Source: an uncultured Collinsella sp.
GTDB lineage: Bacteria > Actinomycetota > Coriobacteriia > Coriobacteriales > Coriobacteriaceae
Assembly: GCA_900542305.1 (NCBI GenBank)
Contig: UQMU01000057.1
Span: forward strand, 1 to 6,435
Direction: 5' to 3'
DNA: 6,435 nucleotides
Of the stretch, positions 1 through 5,304 are shown in pieces. Below the pieces are notes generated by a model. It did not search any database. It worked only from the letters and a program-made list of their open reading frames with translations, and was not told the origin of the DNA. Each line of letters opens with the position of its first letter. The first letter of the stretch is position 1. Both the position numbers and the translations under genes were made by a program.

Positions 1-27
1 GGGCCCGTGGGTTATACCCTAAGAGCA

Positions 28-50
28 AACCACCCTTTTTAAGGGTGGTT
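28..50. terminator. 10-bp hairpin, possible terminator of a gene left of the window
   Basis: The sequence shows a perfect 10-bp stem (28-37 with 41-50, arm AACCACCCTT) closed by a TTT loop. A plus-strand reading frame ends in TAA at 20-22, just before it, so the hairpin could terminate a gene that lies mostly outside the window. However, neither side carries a strong T-tract (CTGATTT on the plus strand, TTGCTCTT on the minus strand), so it may instead be a dispersed hairpin or part of a mobile-element end. A second weaker hairpin, 58-65 with 71-78, follows directly. Confidence 0.4.
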
Positions 51-133
51 CTGATTTACTGCCGAGATGTTCGGTAGTGCCTGCGCGTAACGCTGCTTGG
101 GCTATTCGCTTGCTATTGAGTTGTCGGTGCATG

Positions 134-249
134 AAAAAACGCCGACATCCCGCCTCGGGGAGGAGGCGGGAACGCACCGAGTAGACGGAGGGGTGCGGAG
201 CGCGGTCGCGTCTCGACTGACGACGTTGCCCATCGACAACCCTATTGTA
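134..249 (-). ncRNA. Candidate small RNA with two C-rich-loop hairpins
   Basis: Read on the minus strand, a -10-like TACAAT (249-244) is followed by two hairpins. The first pairs CGCACC with GGTGCG (197-192 with 178-173) around a 13-nt pyrimidine-rich loop. The second is a perfect 8-bp stem, CCCGCCTC with GAGGCGGG (170-163 with 156-149), closed by CTCCCC. A run of six T follows at 139-134. Two tandem hairpins with C-rich loops recall the actinobacterial 6C RNA class in outline, but neither loop has six consecutive C. There are 9 nt between the second stem and the T-run, and no -35 box is visible. No protein gene is supported in 1-334. Low confidence; it may simply be structured spacer DNA. 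Confidence 0.27.
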
Positions 250-317
250 CTGCATGACATGGTTCTTGGTTTATCGTGTCGAGCGCTTGTGTTGTGCCGC
301 TGCCTATGCTGACGGTG

Positions 318-326
318 TGCTACACT
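318..326 (+). promoter_or_regulatory. Extended -10 promoter of rnpB
   Basis: TG-N-TACACT matches an extended -10 element (TGnTATAAT). It ends 8 nt before the first base of the P1 helix of RNase P RNA, which is the expected distance to a transcription start. No good -35 box stands 16-18 nt upstream, which extended -10 promoters can tolerate. Confidence 0.6.
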
Positions 327-334
327 CTTGCACT

Positions 335-696
335 GCTGAGTGGGCCAGACGGTCGCGCGATGTGCTGCTTGCAGCACGCGTGAGGAAAGTCCGGGCTCCA
401 GAGGGCGGGATGCCGGCTAACGGCCGGGCGGAGTGATCCGACGGAAAGCGCCGCAGAAAAGAAGACTCCCACCTGCGCCGCAAGGCGTAAAGGGAAAAGC
501 TGAAACGGTGGTGTAAGAGACCACCAGCGTCGTGGCAACACGGCGGCTTGGCAAGCCCCATCCGGAGCAAGCGCGAATAGGAACGCTATGGGCCGGCCCG
601 GTCCGCGTTCGGGTAGCGTGCGTGGAGCTGCACGGTAACGTGCAGACAAGATAAATGACCGTTCACGACAGAACCCGGCTTATAGGCCCACTCAGC
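335..696 (+). ncRNA. rnpB: RNase P RNA (type A), M1 RNA component
   Basis: This is the catalytic RNA of ribonuclease P, which removes 5' leaders from tRNA precursors together with the RnpA protein. The ends are set by a perfect 12-bp P1 helix, GCTGAGTGGGCC (335-346) with GGCCCACTCAGC (685-696). The universally conserved core is plain: the 5' segment GAGGAAAGTCCGGGCTCC at 382-399, the GGTGGTGTAAGAGACCACC hairpin region around 507-525, and the 3' segment ACAGAACCCGGCTTATAGG at about 668-686, which pairs with the 5' core to form helix P4. Length is about 362 nt, normal for the ancestral (A) type found in actinobacteria. It has its own extended -10 promoter and is followed directly by two long palindromes. 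Mature ends are predicted to within a few bases. Confidence 0.97.
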
Positions 697-712
697 ACTT
701 TGTTGACGCTGC

Positions 713-811
713 GAACCCGTCAGCGCGGCAATCTGCCTTTCAAGCCTTCGGGCATGACCATAAGGTCAATGCCCTCAGCTTTCAAGGCACCTTGCTCGCG
801 CTGACGGGTTC
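713..811. repeat. Long palindromic element A, downstream of rnpB
   Basis: This 99-nt stretch folds into one long rod. The terminal arms are a perfect 15-bp inverted repeat (713-727 with 797-811, arm GAACCCGTCAGCGCG). Inside are stems 734-739 with 784-789, 742-745 with 778-781, and a 10-bp stem with one bulged A (750-759 with 764-774), closed by ATAA. Internal loops are nearly symmetric. There is no T-tract directly after it, so it is not a simple terminator. It could be a processed extension of the rnpB transcript, a dispersed repeat or MITE-like element, or a structured RNA of its own. It resembles element B that follows 8 nt later. Confidence 0.75.
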
Positions 812-867
812 TCGCCTTCGACGGCGTCAGCTGGCCGATTTGGCGCTCATTCGTCGGTCGCCGTCAT
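720..867 (-). pseudogene. Possible frameshifted small ORF inside the palindromes
   Basis: On the minus strand a purine-rich GAGGAGGG (885-878) precedes ATG at 867-865, which opens the peptide MTATDE and stops at TGA (849-847). Moving one base forward at that stop gives an open frame of 42 codons beginning ERQIGQLTPSKART (848 onward), containing GALKAEGIDLMVMPEGLKG, and ending at TGA 722-720. Codon choice looks coding-like. It lies wholly within two palindromes, so base pairing could produce the apparent coding bias, and open frames of this size are common in GC-rich DNA. No family is recognised. It is reported as a weak possibility only. Confidence 0.15.
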
Positions 868-917
868 AAGGCGTGCTCCCTCCTCTTTCGGGCCAAATCG
901 ACTCAGCTGACGCCGTC
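820..917. repeat. Long palindromic element B, tandem to element A
   Basis: The outer arms are a perfect 14-bp inverted repeat (820-833 with 904-917, arm GACGGCGTCAGCTG). After a small internal loop they continue as a perfect 9-bp stem (836-844 with 892-900, CGATTTGGC). A small apical stem is at 859-862 with 870-873. Like element A it is about 98 nt long, has CGTCAGC in its arm, and shows CATAAGG at its tip, so the two look related. The plus-strand loop exposes the pyrimidine stretch CTCCCTCCTCTTT (876-888). TTTTT at 924-928 lies 6 nt beyond the stem, so together they might end the rnpB transcript, though not in a canonical arrangement. Confidence 0.75.
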
Positions 918-954
918 TCGCTGTTTTTGCCTGGTCATCGGTGTCGCCGTTCTA

Positions 955-991
955 TTTACCGGGGTAAACGGTACGGCCTTTGCCGTATTAT
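955..991 (+). promoter_or_regulatory. Possible promoter and operator of the YigZ-family gene
   Basis: TATTAT at 986-991 matches five of six -10 positions and would start transcription roughly 30 nt before the TTG start codon. The place expected for a -35 box is instead occupied by the palindrome TTTACCGGGGTAAA (955-968). This could be an operator, or a site for an activator that compensates for the missing -35. A small hairpin (972-977 with 982-987) overlaps the spacer. The rest of 929-1031 shows nothing else. Confidence 0.25.
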
Positions 992-1031
992 TGAGGCTGT
1001 TTGTTGCTTTGCTTGTTGTTGAGGGGCTTTG

Positions 1032-1667
1032 TTGGACAGCTATTTTACTCTGCAATCGAATATTGAGGCTTCGGGCGAGTTTGTGGACCGTAAGAGCCGG
1101 TTTATTGCCCAGCTGGTCCATATTGAGTCTGAGGATGAGGCGAATGCCTTTATCGAGACCGTTCGCAAACGTCATTACGACGCTCGACACAATGTTCCCG
1201 CGTGGATTTTGGTCGATGGACGCGAGCGTCAAAGCGATGACGGTGAGCCGAGCCGCACGAGCGGTATGCCGACGCTCGAGGTGTTGCGCGGCGCGGGGCT
1301 CAAAAATGTTTGCTGCGTGGTAACGCGCTATTTTGGTGGCACGCTGCTGGGGCCTGGTGGCTTGGTGCGCGCCTATACCGCGGCGACGCAGGCGGCGGTG
1401 GCAGCGGCTCAGGAGTCCGGGCAGATCGTCGAGATGACGAGTGTCGTGCCTGTTGACGTGCGTGTGGCCTATCCGCAGTATGAGCAGGTGCTTCGCTTGG
1501 CGCAGGATTCGGGTGCCAAGGTTTCGGATACCGATTACGCGGATGCCGTGACGATTCATTTGATGTTTAAGGCGGGGGAGCAGGAGTCGTTTTGCGCCAA
1601 GATGCGCGAGCTTATGGCCGGTCGCGAGGAGATCGAAGTCGGCGCTCCCGAATTTGCTGAGTTCTAA
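1032..1667 (+). CDS. YigZ/IMPACT family protein (UPF0029)
   Basis: This is a 211-residue cytosolic protein of the YigZ/IMPACT family, which has an N-terminal UPF0029/Impact domain and a C-terminal DUF1949 domain shaped like elongation factor G domain IV. Family hallmarks are clear: SYFTLQ at the N terminus, KSRFIAQL (about 21-28), HNVPAWI (53-59), DDGEPSRTSGMPTLEVLRGAG (69-89) and the signature VVTRYFGGTLLGPGGLVRAY (96-115). Length matches E. coli YigZ. The biochemical role of bacterial members is unsettled; eukaryotic IMPACT binds GCN1 and affects translational control, but that should not be carried over. An in-frame stop at 1020-1022 and the absence of a nearby ATG force a TTG start. The TTG at 1032 is preferred over the one at 1029 because GAGGGG (1021-1026) then lies 5 nt upstream. 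It is a single-gene unit ending in a strong terminator. Confidence 0.93.
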   Translation: MDSYFTLQSNIEASGEFVDRKSRFIAQLVHIESEDEANAFIETVRKRHYDARHNVPAWILVDGRERQSDDGEPSRTSGMPTLEVLRGAGLKNVCCVVTRYFGGTLLGPGGLVRAYTAATQAAVAAAQESGQIVEMTSVVPVDVRVAYPQYEQVLRLAQDSGAKVSDTDYADAVTIHLMFKAGEQESFCAKMRELMAGREEIEVGAPEFAEF

Positions 1668-1670
1668 CGG

Positions 1671-1721
1671 CGACGGCCGGCGTGCTTTTGGATGGATCCC
1701 AAGCGTGCCGGCCGTCGTTTT
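1671..1721 (+). terminator. Intrinsic terminator of the YigZ-family gene
   Basis: A perfect 11-bp GC-rich stem, CGACGGCCGGC (1671-1681) with 1707-1717, is extended inward by six more pairs (1682-1687 with 1701-1706, including two G-T pairs) and followed by TTTT at 1718-1721. It starts 3 nt after the stop codon. The minus-strand side has no T-tract, so it does not obviously serve the convergent gene. Confidence 0.85.
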
Positions 1722-1734
1722 CTGTTGCTGCCGT

Positions 1735-2181
1735 TTATTCGGCGAGCTGCTTTAGCATATCGCAGGCGATCTCGACGGCATCGTCGATGCAGCCGGGGCA
1801 GCTGCGGAGCGGACCCTTATCCGATCCGATGCCCTTGAGCGTGCCGCAGACAGTCGTCGTGTTCTTCTCGCCAAAACGCTTGGCGATCTCGCGCGACAGC
1901 TTGTAGGTCTTGCCCTTGGTCTTGGGGTTTTCCATGCCGTCGCTCATTGCAAAGCCCATGATGGCCACGGCGCCCGAGATGGCGCCGCAGGTTTCGGTCA
2001 TACCGCCCATGCCGGCGCCAAAGCCCTCGGTGAGGGTAAAGGCGACCTGGGGGTCGAGTCCGACGGCAGGCGCGAGCGTGCAGGCGACGGCCTGTGCGCA
2101 GTTAAAACCGCGGGCGTGGTATTCGGCAGCCTGAGCTTGGCAGGCGGCGGCGTCGAGCTGGGCAGTATCGATTTGCTTCAT
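1735..2181 (-). CDS. C_GCAxxG_C_C family putative redox-active protein
   Basis: This 148-residue protein matches the C_GCAxxG_C_C family (PF09719/TIGR01909), small cytosolic proteins with conserved cysteines, presumed redox-active but without an assigned reaction. Visible hallmarks are GFNCAQAV (Cys28), the Gly-rich FGAGMGG (54-60), the CGAxxG motif as TCGAISGAV (Cys65), VCGTL (Cys112) and SCPGCIDDAV (Cys128, Cys131). Additional cysteines at 14, 34 and 140 raise the total to eight. The start is ATG at 2181, with AAGGAGAC (2193-2186) 5 nt upstream. The frame stays open 32 codons further to an ATG at 2277, but that start has only a weak ribosome binding site and the extension is not family-like. 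It points away from metY; a thiol or metal-linked role beside sulfur metabolism is inference. Its stop is 67 bases from that of the convergent YigZ-family gene. Confidence 0.9.
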   Translation of the reverse strand: MKQIDTAQLDAAACQAQAAEYHARGFNCAQAVACTLAPAVGLDPQVAFTLTEGFGAGMGGMTETCGAISGAVAIMGFAMSDGMENPKTKGKTYKLSREIAKRFGEKNTTTVCGTLKGIGSDKGPLRSCPGCIDDAVEIACDMLKQLAE

Positions 2182-2296
2182 CGTTGTCTCCTTGATCACG
2201 GTGTACCCGCCTATGGTACCCTTGCTGGCGCACTCACTCATCGAGACCCCAGCGCATATCTTATTGTTTTTCGCCATCGAACGCTTTCTTAAGATT

Positions 2297-2327
2297 TGGG
2301 ACAAATAAACCTGATTAATTTGTCCCA
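2297..2327. promoter_or_regulatory. Inverted repeat in the divergent C_GCAxxG/metY intergenic region
   Basis: TGGGACAAAT (2297-2306) and ATTTGTCCCA (2318-2327) form a perfect 10-bp inverted repeat around an 11-nt AT-rich centre. It lies between two divergent genes, about 20 bp upstream of the metY -35 box, where a shared operator could sit. It could equally be a dispersed palindromic repeat. No regulator gene is visible beside it. Confidence 0.45.
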
Positions 2328-2347
2328 TAACCTATCGGCGGGATGGG

Positions 2348-2376
2348 TTGAGAGGGGTGCGGGGTAGCGGTATCGT
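2348..2376 (+). promoter_or_regulatory. Sigma70-type promoter of metY
   Basis: TTGAGA (2348-2353) and TATCGT (2371-2376) are separated by exactly 17 nt. Transcription would start near 2383, giving a leader of about 30 nt. That is too short for a SAM, SAH or T-box element, so control of metY is more likely through protein binding upstream. Confidence 0.55.
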
Positions 2377-2414
2377 GAACCGAATAAAACAAAACCCAAG
2401 TAAGGGAGTTGGAT

Positions 2415-3698
2415 ATGAGCGAGCAGACCATCGGTACCACGTGTGTTCAGGGCGGTTATCGCCCGGGCGATGCGGAGCCGCGCCAGGTGCCCATCTACCA
2501 GTCCACCACGTGGAAGTACGACACGTCCGAGCACATGGGCAAGCTTTTTGACCTGGAGGAATCGGGCTACTTCTACAGCCGTCTGCAGAATCCCACGTGC
2601 GATCTGGTTGCCGCCAAGATCTGCGAGATGGAGGGTGGTACCGCTGCGATGCTCACGAGTTCGGGCATGGCTGCGAACTTCCTTGCGATCTTTAACGTGG
2701 CCGGCGCCGGCGATCACGTGGTCGCCAGTTCTGCCATCTATGGCGGTACCTACAACCTGCTCGCCCATACCATGGGTCGTATGGGTCTGACTTGCACGTT
2801 TGTGGCCCCTGACTGCACCGATGAGGAGCTCGAGGCTGCCTTCCGCCCCAACACCAAGCTCGTCTTTGGCGAGACCATCGCCAACCCCGCCCTTGCCGTG
2901 CTCGATATTGAGCGCTTTGCCAAGGCCGCGCATGACCATGGCGTGCCGCTGATGGTCGACAACACCTTCCCGACGCCCGTGATGTGCCGTCCCTTTGAGT
3001 GGGGCGCCGACATCGTTACGCACTCTACCACCAAGTACATGGATGGACACGCTGCCTACCTGGGCGGCGTGATCGTCGACCACGGCCAGTTTGACTGGAT
3101 GGCCCATGCGGACAAGTTCCCGGGTCTCACCACGCCCGATGAGAGTTATCACGGCGTGACGTATGCCGAGAAGTTCGGTCGCGAGGGTGCCTTCATTACC
3201 AAGGCAACCGCTCAGCTCATGCGCGACCTTGGCCCCATGCAGAACCCGCAGGCGGCGTTCTTCTTGAACAGCTCGCTCGAGAGCCTGCATGTGCGCATGC
3301 CGCGTCATTGCGAGAACGGCCTGGCCGTTGCCAAGTTCCTGCAGAGCCATCCCAAGGTGCGCTTTGTGAGCTATCCGGGTCTGGAGGGCGACAAGTACTA
3401 TGACCTGGCTCAGAAGTACATGCCCAACGGTACTTGTGGCGTCGTGAGCTTTGGCTTTAACGGTGGTCGTGCGGCGGCCGAGACCTTTATGAAGAGCCTT
3501 AAGCTCGCCCAGATCGCTACGCACGTGGCCGATGCGCGCACCTGCTGCTTGCATCCGGCAAACGCCACCCATCGCCAGATGAACGATGAGGAGCTCATCG
3601 CCTGTGGCATCTCCGCCGACATGGTACGCCTGTCGTGCGGCCTCGAGGACACGGCCGATCTGATTGCCGACCTTGAGCAGGCGCTTGAGCAGTGCTAG
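2415..3698 (+). CDS. metY: O-acetylhomoserine sulfhydrylase (O-acetyl-L-homoserine aminocarboxypropyltransferase)
   Basis: This PLP enzyme of the Cys/Met metabolism family converts O-acetyl-L-homoserine plus sulfide to L-homocysteine and acetate (methanethiol would give methionine). It is cytosolic and tetrameric in known members. The PLP lysine is K207 in HSTTKYMDGH; D182 in VDNTF contacts the pyridine nitrogen; SSGMAA (82-87) and Y109 hold the cofactor; YSR (54-56) supplies the phosphate contact across subunits; R405 in VRLSCGLED should bind the substrate carboxylate. Its 427 residues and the segments FDWMAHADKFPGLTTPDESY and HCENGLAVAKFL separate MetY from the shorter cystathionine synthases and lyases (about 380-400). 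ATG 2415 lies 6 nt behind AAGGGAG; the in-frame TTG at 2409 is too close to it. It has its own promoter and terminator. Methionine gamma-lyase is the main alternative, but less likely. Confidence 0.93.
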   Translation: MSEQTIGTTCVQGGYRPGDAEPRQVPIYQSTTWKYDTSEHMGKLFDLEESGYFYSRLQNPTCDLVAAKICEMEGGTAAMLTSSGMAANFLAIFNVAGAGDHVVASSAIYGGTYNLLAHTMGRMGLTCTFVAPDCTDEELEAAFRPNTKLVFGETIANPALAVLDIERFAKAAHDHGVPLMVDNTFPTPVMCRPFEWGADIVTHSTTKYMDGHAAYLGGVIVDHGQFDWMAHADKFPGLTTPDESYHGVTYAEKFGREGAFITKATAQLMRDLGPMQNPQAAFFLNSSLESLHVRMPRHCENGLAVAKFLQSHPKVRFVSYPGLEGDKYYDLAQKYMPNGTCGVVSFGFNGGRAAAETFMKSLKLAQIATHVADARTCCLHPANATHRQMNDEELIACGISADMVRLSCGLEDTADLIADLEQALEQC

Positions 3699-3767
3699 GC
3701 TAGCGTTCGCACAAGGCGCCGATGCTGGCAGAAAGCTTCGGTGACCTTTCGTTCCGATTCCGTAGGC

Positions 3768-3813
3768 GGGACCCCAATCGCGACTGTTTGCAGACGATTG
3801 GGGCCCCGTTTTT
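3768..3813 (+). terminator. Intrinsic terminator between metY and the MFS gene
   Basis: CCCCAATCG (3772-3780) pairs perfectly with CGATTGGGG (3795-3803). The stem continues past a bulged A with GGG/CCC (3768-3770 with 3804-3806), a small inner stem is at 3784-3786 with 3791-3793, and TTTTT follows at 3809-3813. It lies 69 nt after the metY stop and only 26 nt before the MFS start codon, so it may act either as the metY terminator or as a leader attenuator for the transporter gene. Confidence 0.85.
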
Positions 3814-3839
3814 GCGTTGGGCCACTCGAAAGGATGGAT

Positions 3840-5144
3840 ATGGAGAAAACTGCAGAGCAGCTGCGCCGCGAGCACATTGCCCTAGAAGGCGACACCCATG
3901 GCAAGAACAAATGGGCGATTCTGTTTACCGTGCTCATCATGACGTTTATGTCGTGTCTGGATTCGACCGTCGTGACCGTGGCGTTGCCCGTGATGCAAAA
4001 GGAGCTGGGCGTGGGCCTCGACCACATCCAGTTGGTGAGCTCGGTGTACCTGCTTGCGACATGCGTGGCTATGCTGCCGTTTGGCCGCTTGGGCGACGTG
4101 CGCGGCAAGGTGGGCGTATTCCAGCTGGGTGTAATCGTCTTTACGGTCGGATCGTTGCTGTGCGGGCTGTCGGCCTCGCTCGAGGTTCTTATTCTGGCTC
4201 GCATTGTCCAGGGCGTCGGTTGCGCGGCGGCCATGGCCAACAACATGGGCATTATTACCGAGTCGTTTCCGGCGCGCGAGCGCGGTCGTGCCATGGGTAT
4301 TCTCGCGACCTTCGTGGCCCTCGGCATGATGTGTGGCCCCGTGCTGGGCGGCATGCTGGTGGCAAGCTTTCCCTGGGAGAGTATCTTCCTCATCAACCTG
4401 CCCATTGGCGTCATCTCGTTTATCGTGGGACTCTATACGCTGCCGCATGTGAAGCCGGAGGCTGGCGAACGCCCTATGCCGTTGACAGAGGCGGCGCGTC
4501 GCTGCTTTGCGAGCTCGGCTTTCACGATTAACCTGGCTTGCATGCTTATCGTGTTCGTGGGTATCGGTGCCTCCGAGTTTGTGCTGCCGTTCTACTTTCA
4601 GGATGCCCACGGCTTTAGCTCCGATATCTCCGGCCTGTTGTTTTTGGCGATGCCGGTCGTGAATGCCTTTGTGGGCCCGCTTTCGGGCTCGGTGTCCGAC
4701 CGTGTTGGTTGTGAAGCGCCCACGGCGGTCGGCCTGGGCGTGTATGTGTGCGGTCTCTTTGCGGTAAGCACGCTCAACGAGCACTCTTCTATCCCTGTGA
4801 TCGTGTGCTGCGTCGCATTTATGTCGTGCGGCACGTCGATCTTCCAGAGCCCCAACAACTCGCTGTATATGGGTTCGGCTCCGCGCGAAGCGCTCGGCTT
4901 TGCGGGCAGCTTGGGCAGTTTGGCGCGCTACGCCGGCATGGCACTCGGTATTACGGTGGCGTCGCATATCCTGTATGGGCAGATGAGCGTGGCGATGGGC
5001 GAGGCCGTGACCAGTTTTGTTGCAGGTCGTCCGGATGTGTTCCTGTTTGGTTTCCGTTCGGTGTTCTACGTGCTCATGGCTGTGGCCGCCGCGGGCTTTG
5101 TGCTTGCCATGGTGCGTTTGGTGAGGATACGCGTCCGCCATTAG
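3840..5144 (+). CDS. MFS transporter, DHA2 (QacA/EmrB-like) type, probably 12 membrane segments
   Basis: This 434-residue inner-membrane protein belongs to the major facilitator superfamily, in the proton-coupled drug exporter group. Visible motifs are the DHA2 first-helix pattern FMSCLDSTVVTVALP (36-50, acidic D41), motif A GRLGDVRGK (82-90) in loop 2-3, RIVQGVG (121-127) in helix 4, and exporter motif C in GMMCGPVLGGML (162-173), followed by FLINLPIG. DHA2 exporters usually have 14 helices and about 470-520 residues. Here only a polar stretch of roughly 25 residues (202-226) joins helices 6 and 7, suggesting the central helix pair is absent and the protein has 12. The substrate cannot be told. 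ATG 3840 is preferred over ATG 3834 because AAAGGA (3829-3834) then has proper spacing. No promoter is visible between the upstream terminator and the start, and no terminator follows. Confidence 0.88.
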   Translation: MEKTAEQLRREHIALEGDTHGKNKWAILFTVLIMTFMSCLDSTVVTVALPVMQKELGVGLDHIQLVSSVYLLATCVAMLPFGRLGDVRGKVGVFQLGVIVFTVGSLLCGLSASLEVLILARIVQGVGCAAAMANNMGIITESFPARERGRAMGILATFVALGMMCGPVLGGMLVASFPWESIFLINLPIGVISFIVGLYTLPHVKPEAGERPMPLTEAARRCFASSAFTINLACMLIVFVGIGASEFVLPFYFQDAHGFSSDISGLLFLAMPVVNAFVGPLSGSVSDRVGCEAPTAVGLGVYVCGLFAVSTLNEHSSIPVIVCCVAFMSCGTSIFQSPNNSLYMGSAPREALGFAGSLGSLARYAGMALGITVASHILYGQMSVAMGEAVTSFVAGRPDVFLFGFRSVFYVLMAVAAAGFVLAMVRLVRIRVRH

Positions 5145-5240
5145 CGTGTTGGGAGGCTGTCTGCCACGAATCGGGCCTATCTACTGGTCTTGCAGCTTTA
5201 TGGTGCGATGTGGCTTGTGGGGCGGGCGGGGGTCGGTCCG

Positions 5241-5249
5241 TGGTAGACT
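5241..5249 (+). promoter_or_regulatory. Extended -10 promoter of xpt
   Basis: TG-N-TAGACT fits an extended -10 element, placing the transcript start near 5256 and a leader of about 50 nt. No -35 box is seen at the right distance. The leader holds a 5-bp hairpin (5272-5276 with 5285-5289) just before the ribosome binding site but is too short for a purine riboswitch. The sequence at 5247-5259 (ACTATCGAACAAC) weakly resembles the Bacillus PurR box. Confidence 0.5.
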
Positions 5250-5304
5250 ATCGAACAACGTTTATTAATCGCGCGGTATCGTTGCCGCGAGAAGGGGTTG
5301 CGCC

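Noticed and set aside
131..184. Short plus-strand peptide frame starting MKKRRHPASG
   Set aside because: It has no ribosome binding site and lies within overlapping hairpins; composition is explained by the stems.
903..1559. 218-codon open frame on the minus strand opposite the YigZ-family gene
   Set aside because: It is a shadow of a well-supported gene and has no motif or ribosome binding site of note.
2182..2277. 32-codon N-terminal extension of the C_GCAxxG protein from an ATG at 2277
   Set aside because: The start at 2181 has a full AAGGAGAC site at ideal spacing and a family-like N terminus; the upstream ATG has only a weak site.
2377..2414. SAM or T-box riboswitch upstream of metY
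   Set aside because: The predicted leader is about 30 nt and shows none of the conserved sequence of these elements.
2289..3875. 528-codon open frame on the minus strand opposite metY
   Set aside because: It is antisense to a gene with complete family motifs; its composition is a mirror of the G/C-rich codon bias of metY and no domain is recognisable.
3882..5141. 419-codon open frame on the minus strand opposite the MFS gene
   Set aside because: It is rich in His, Arg and Gln, typical of the antisense of a hydrophobic GC-rich gene, without any recognisable family.
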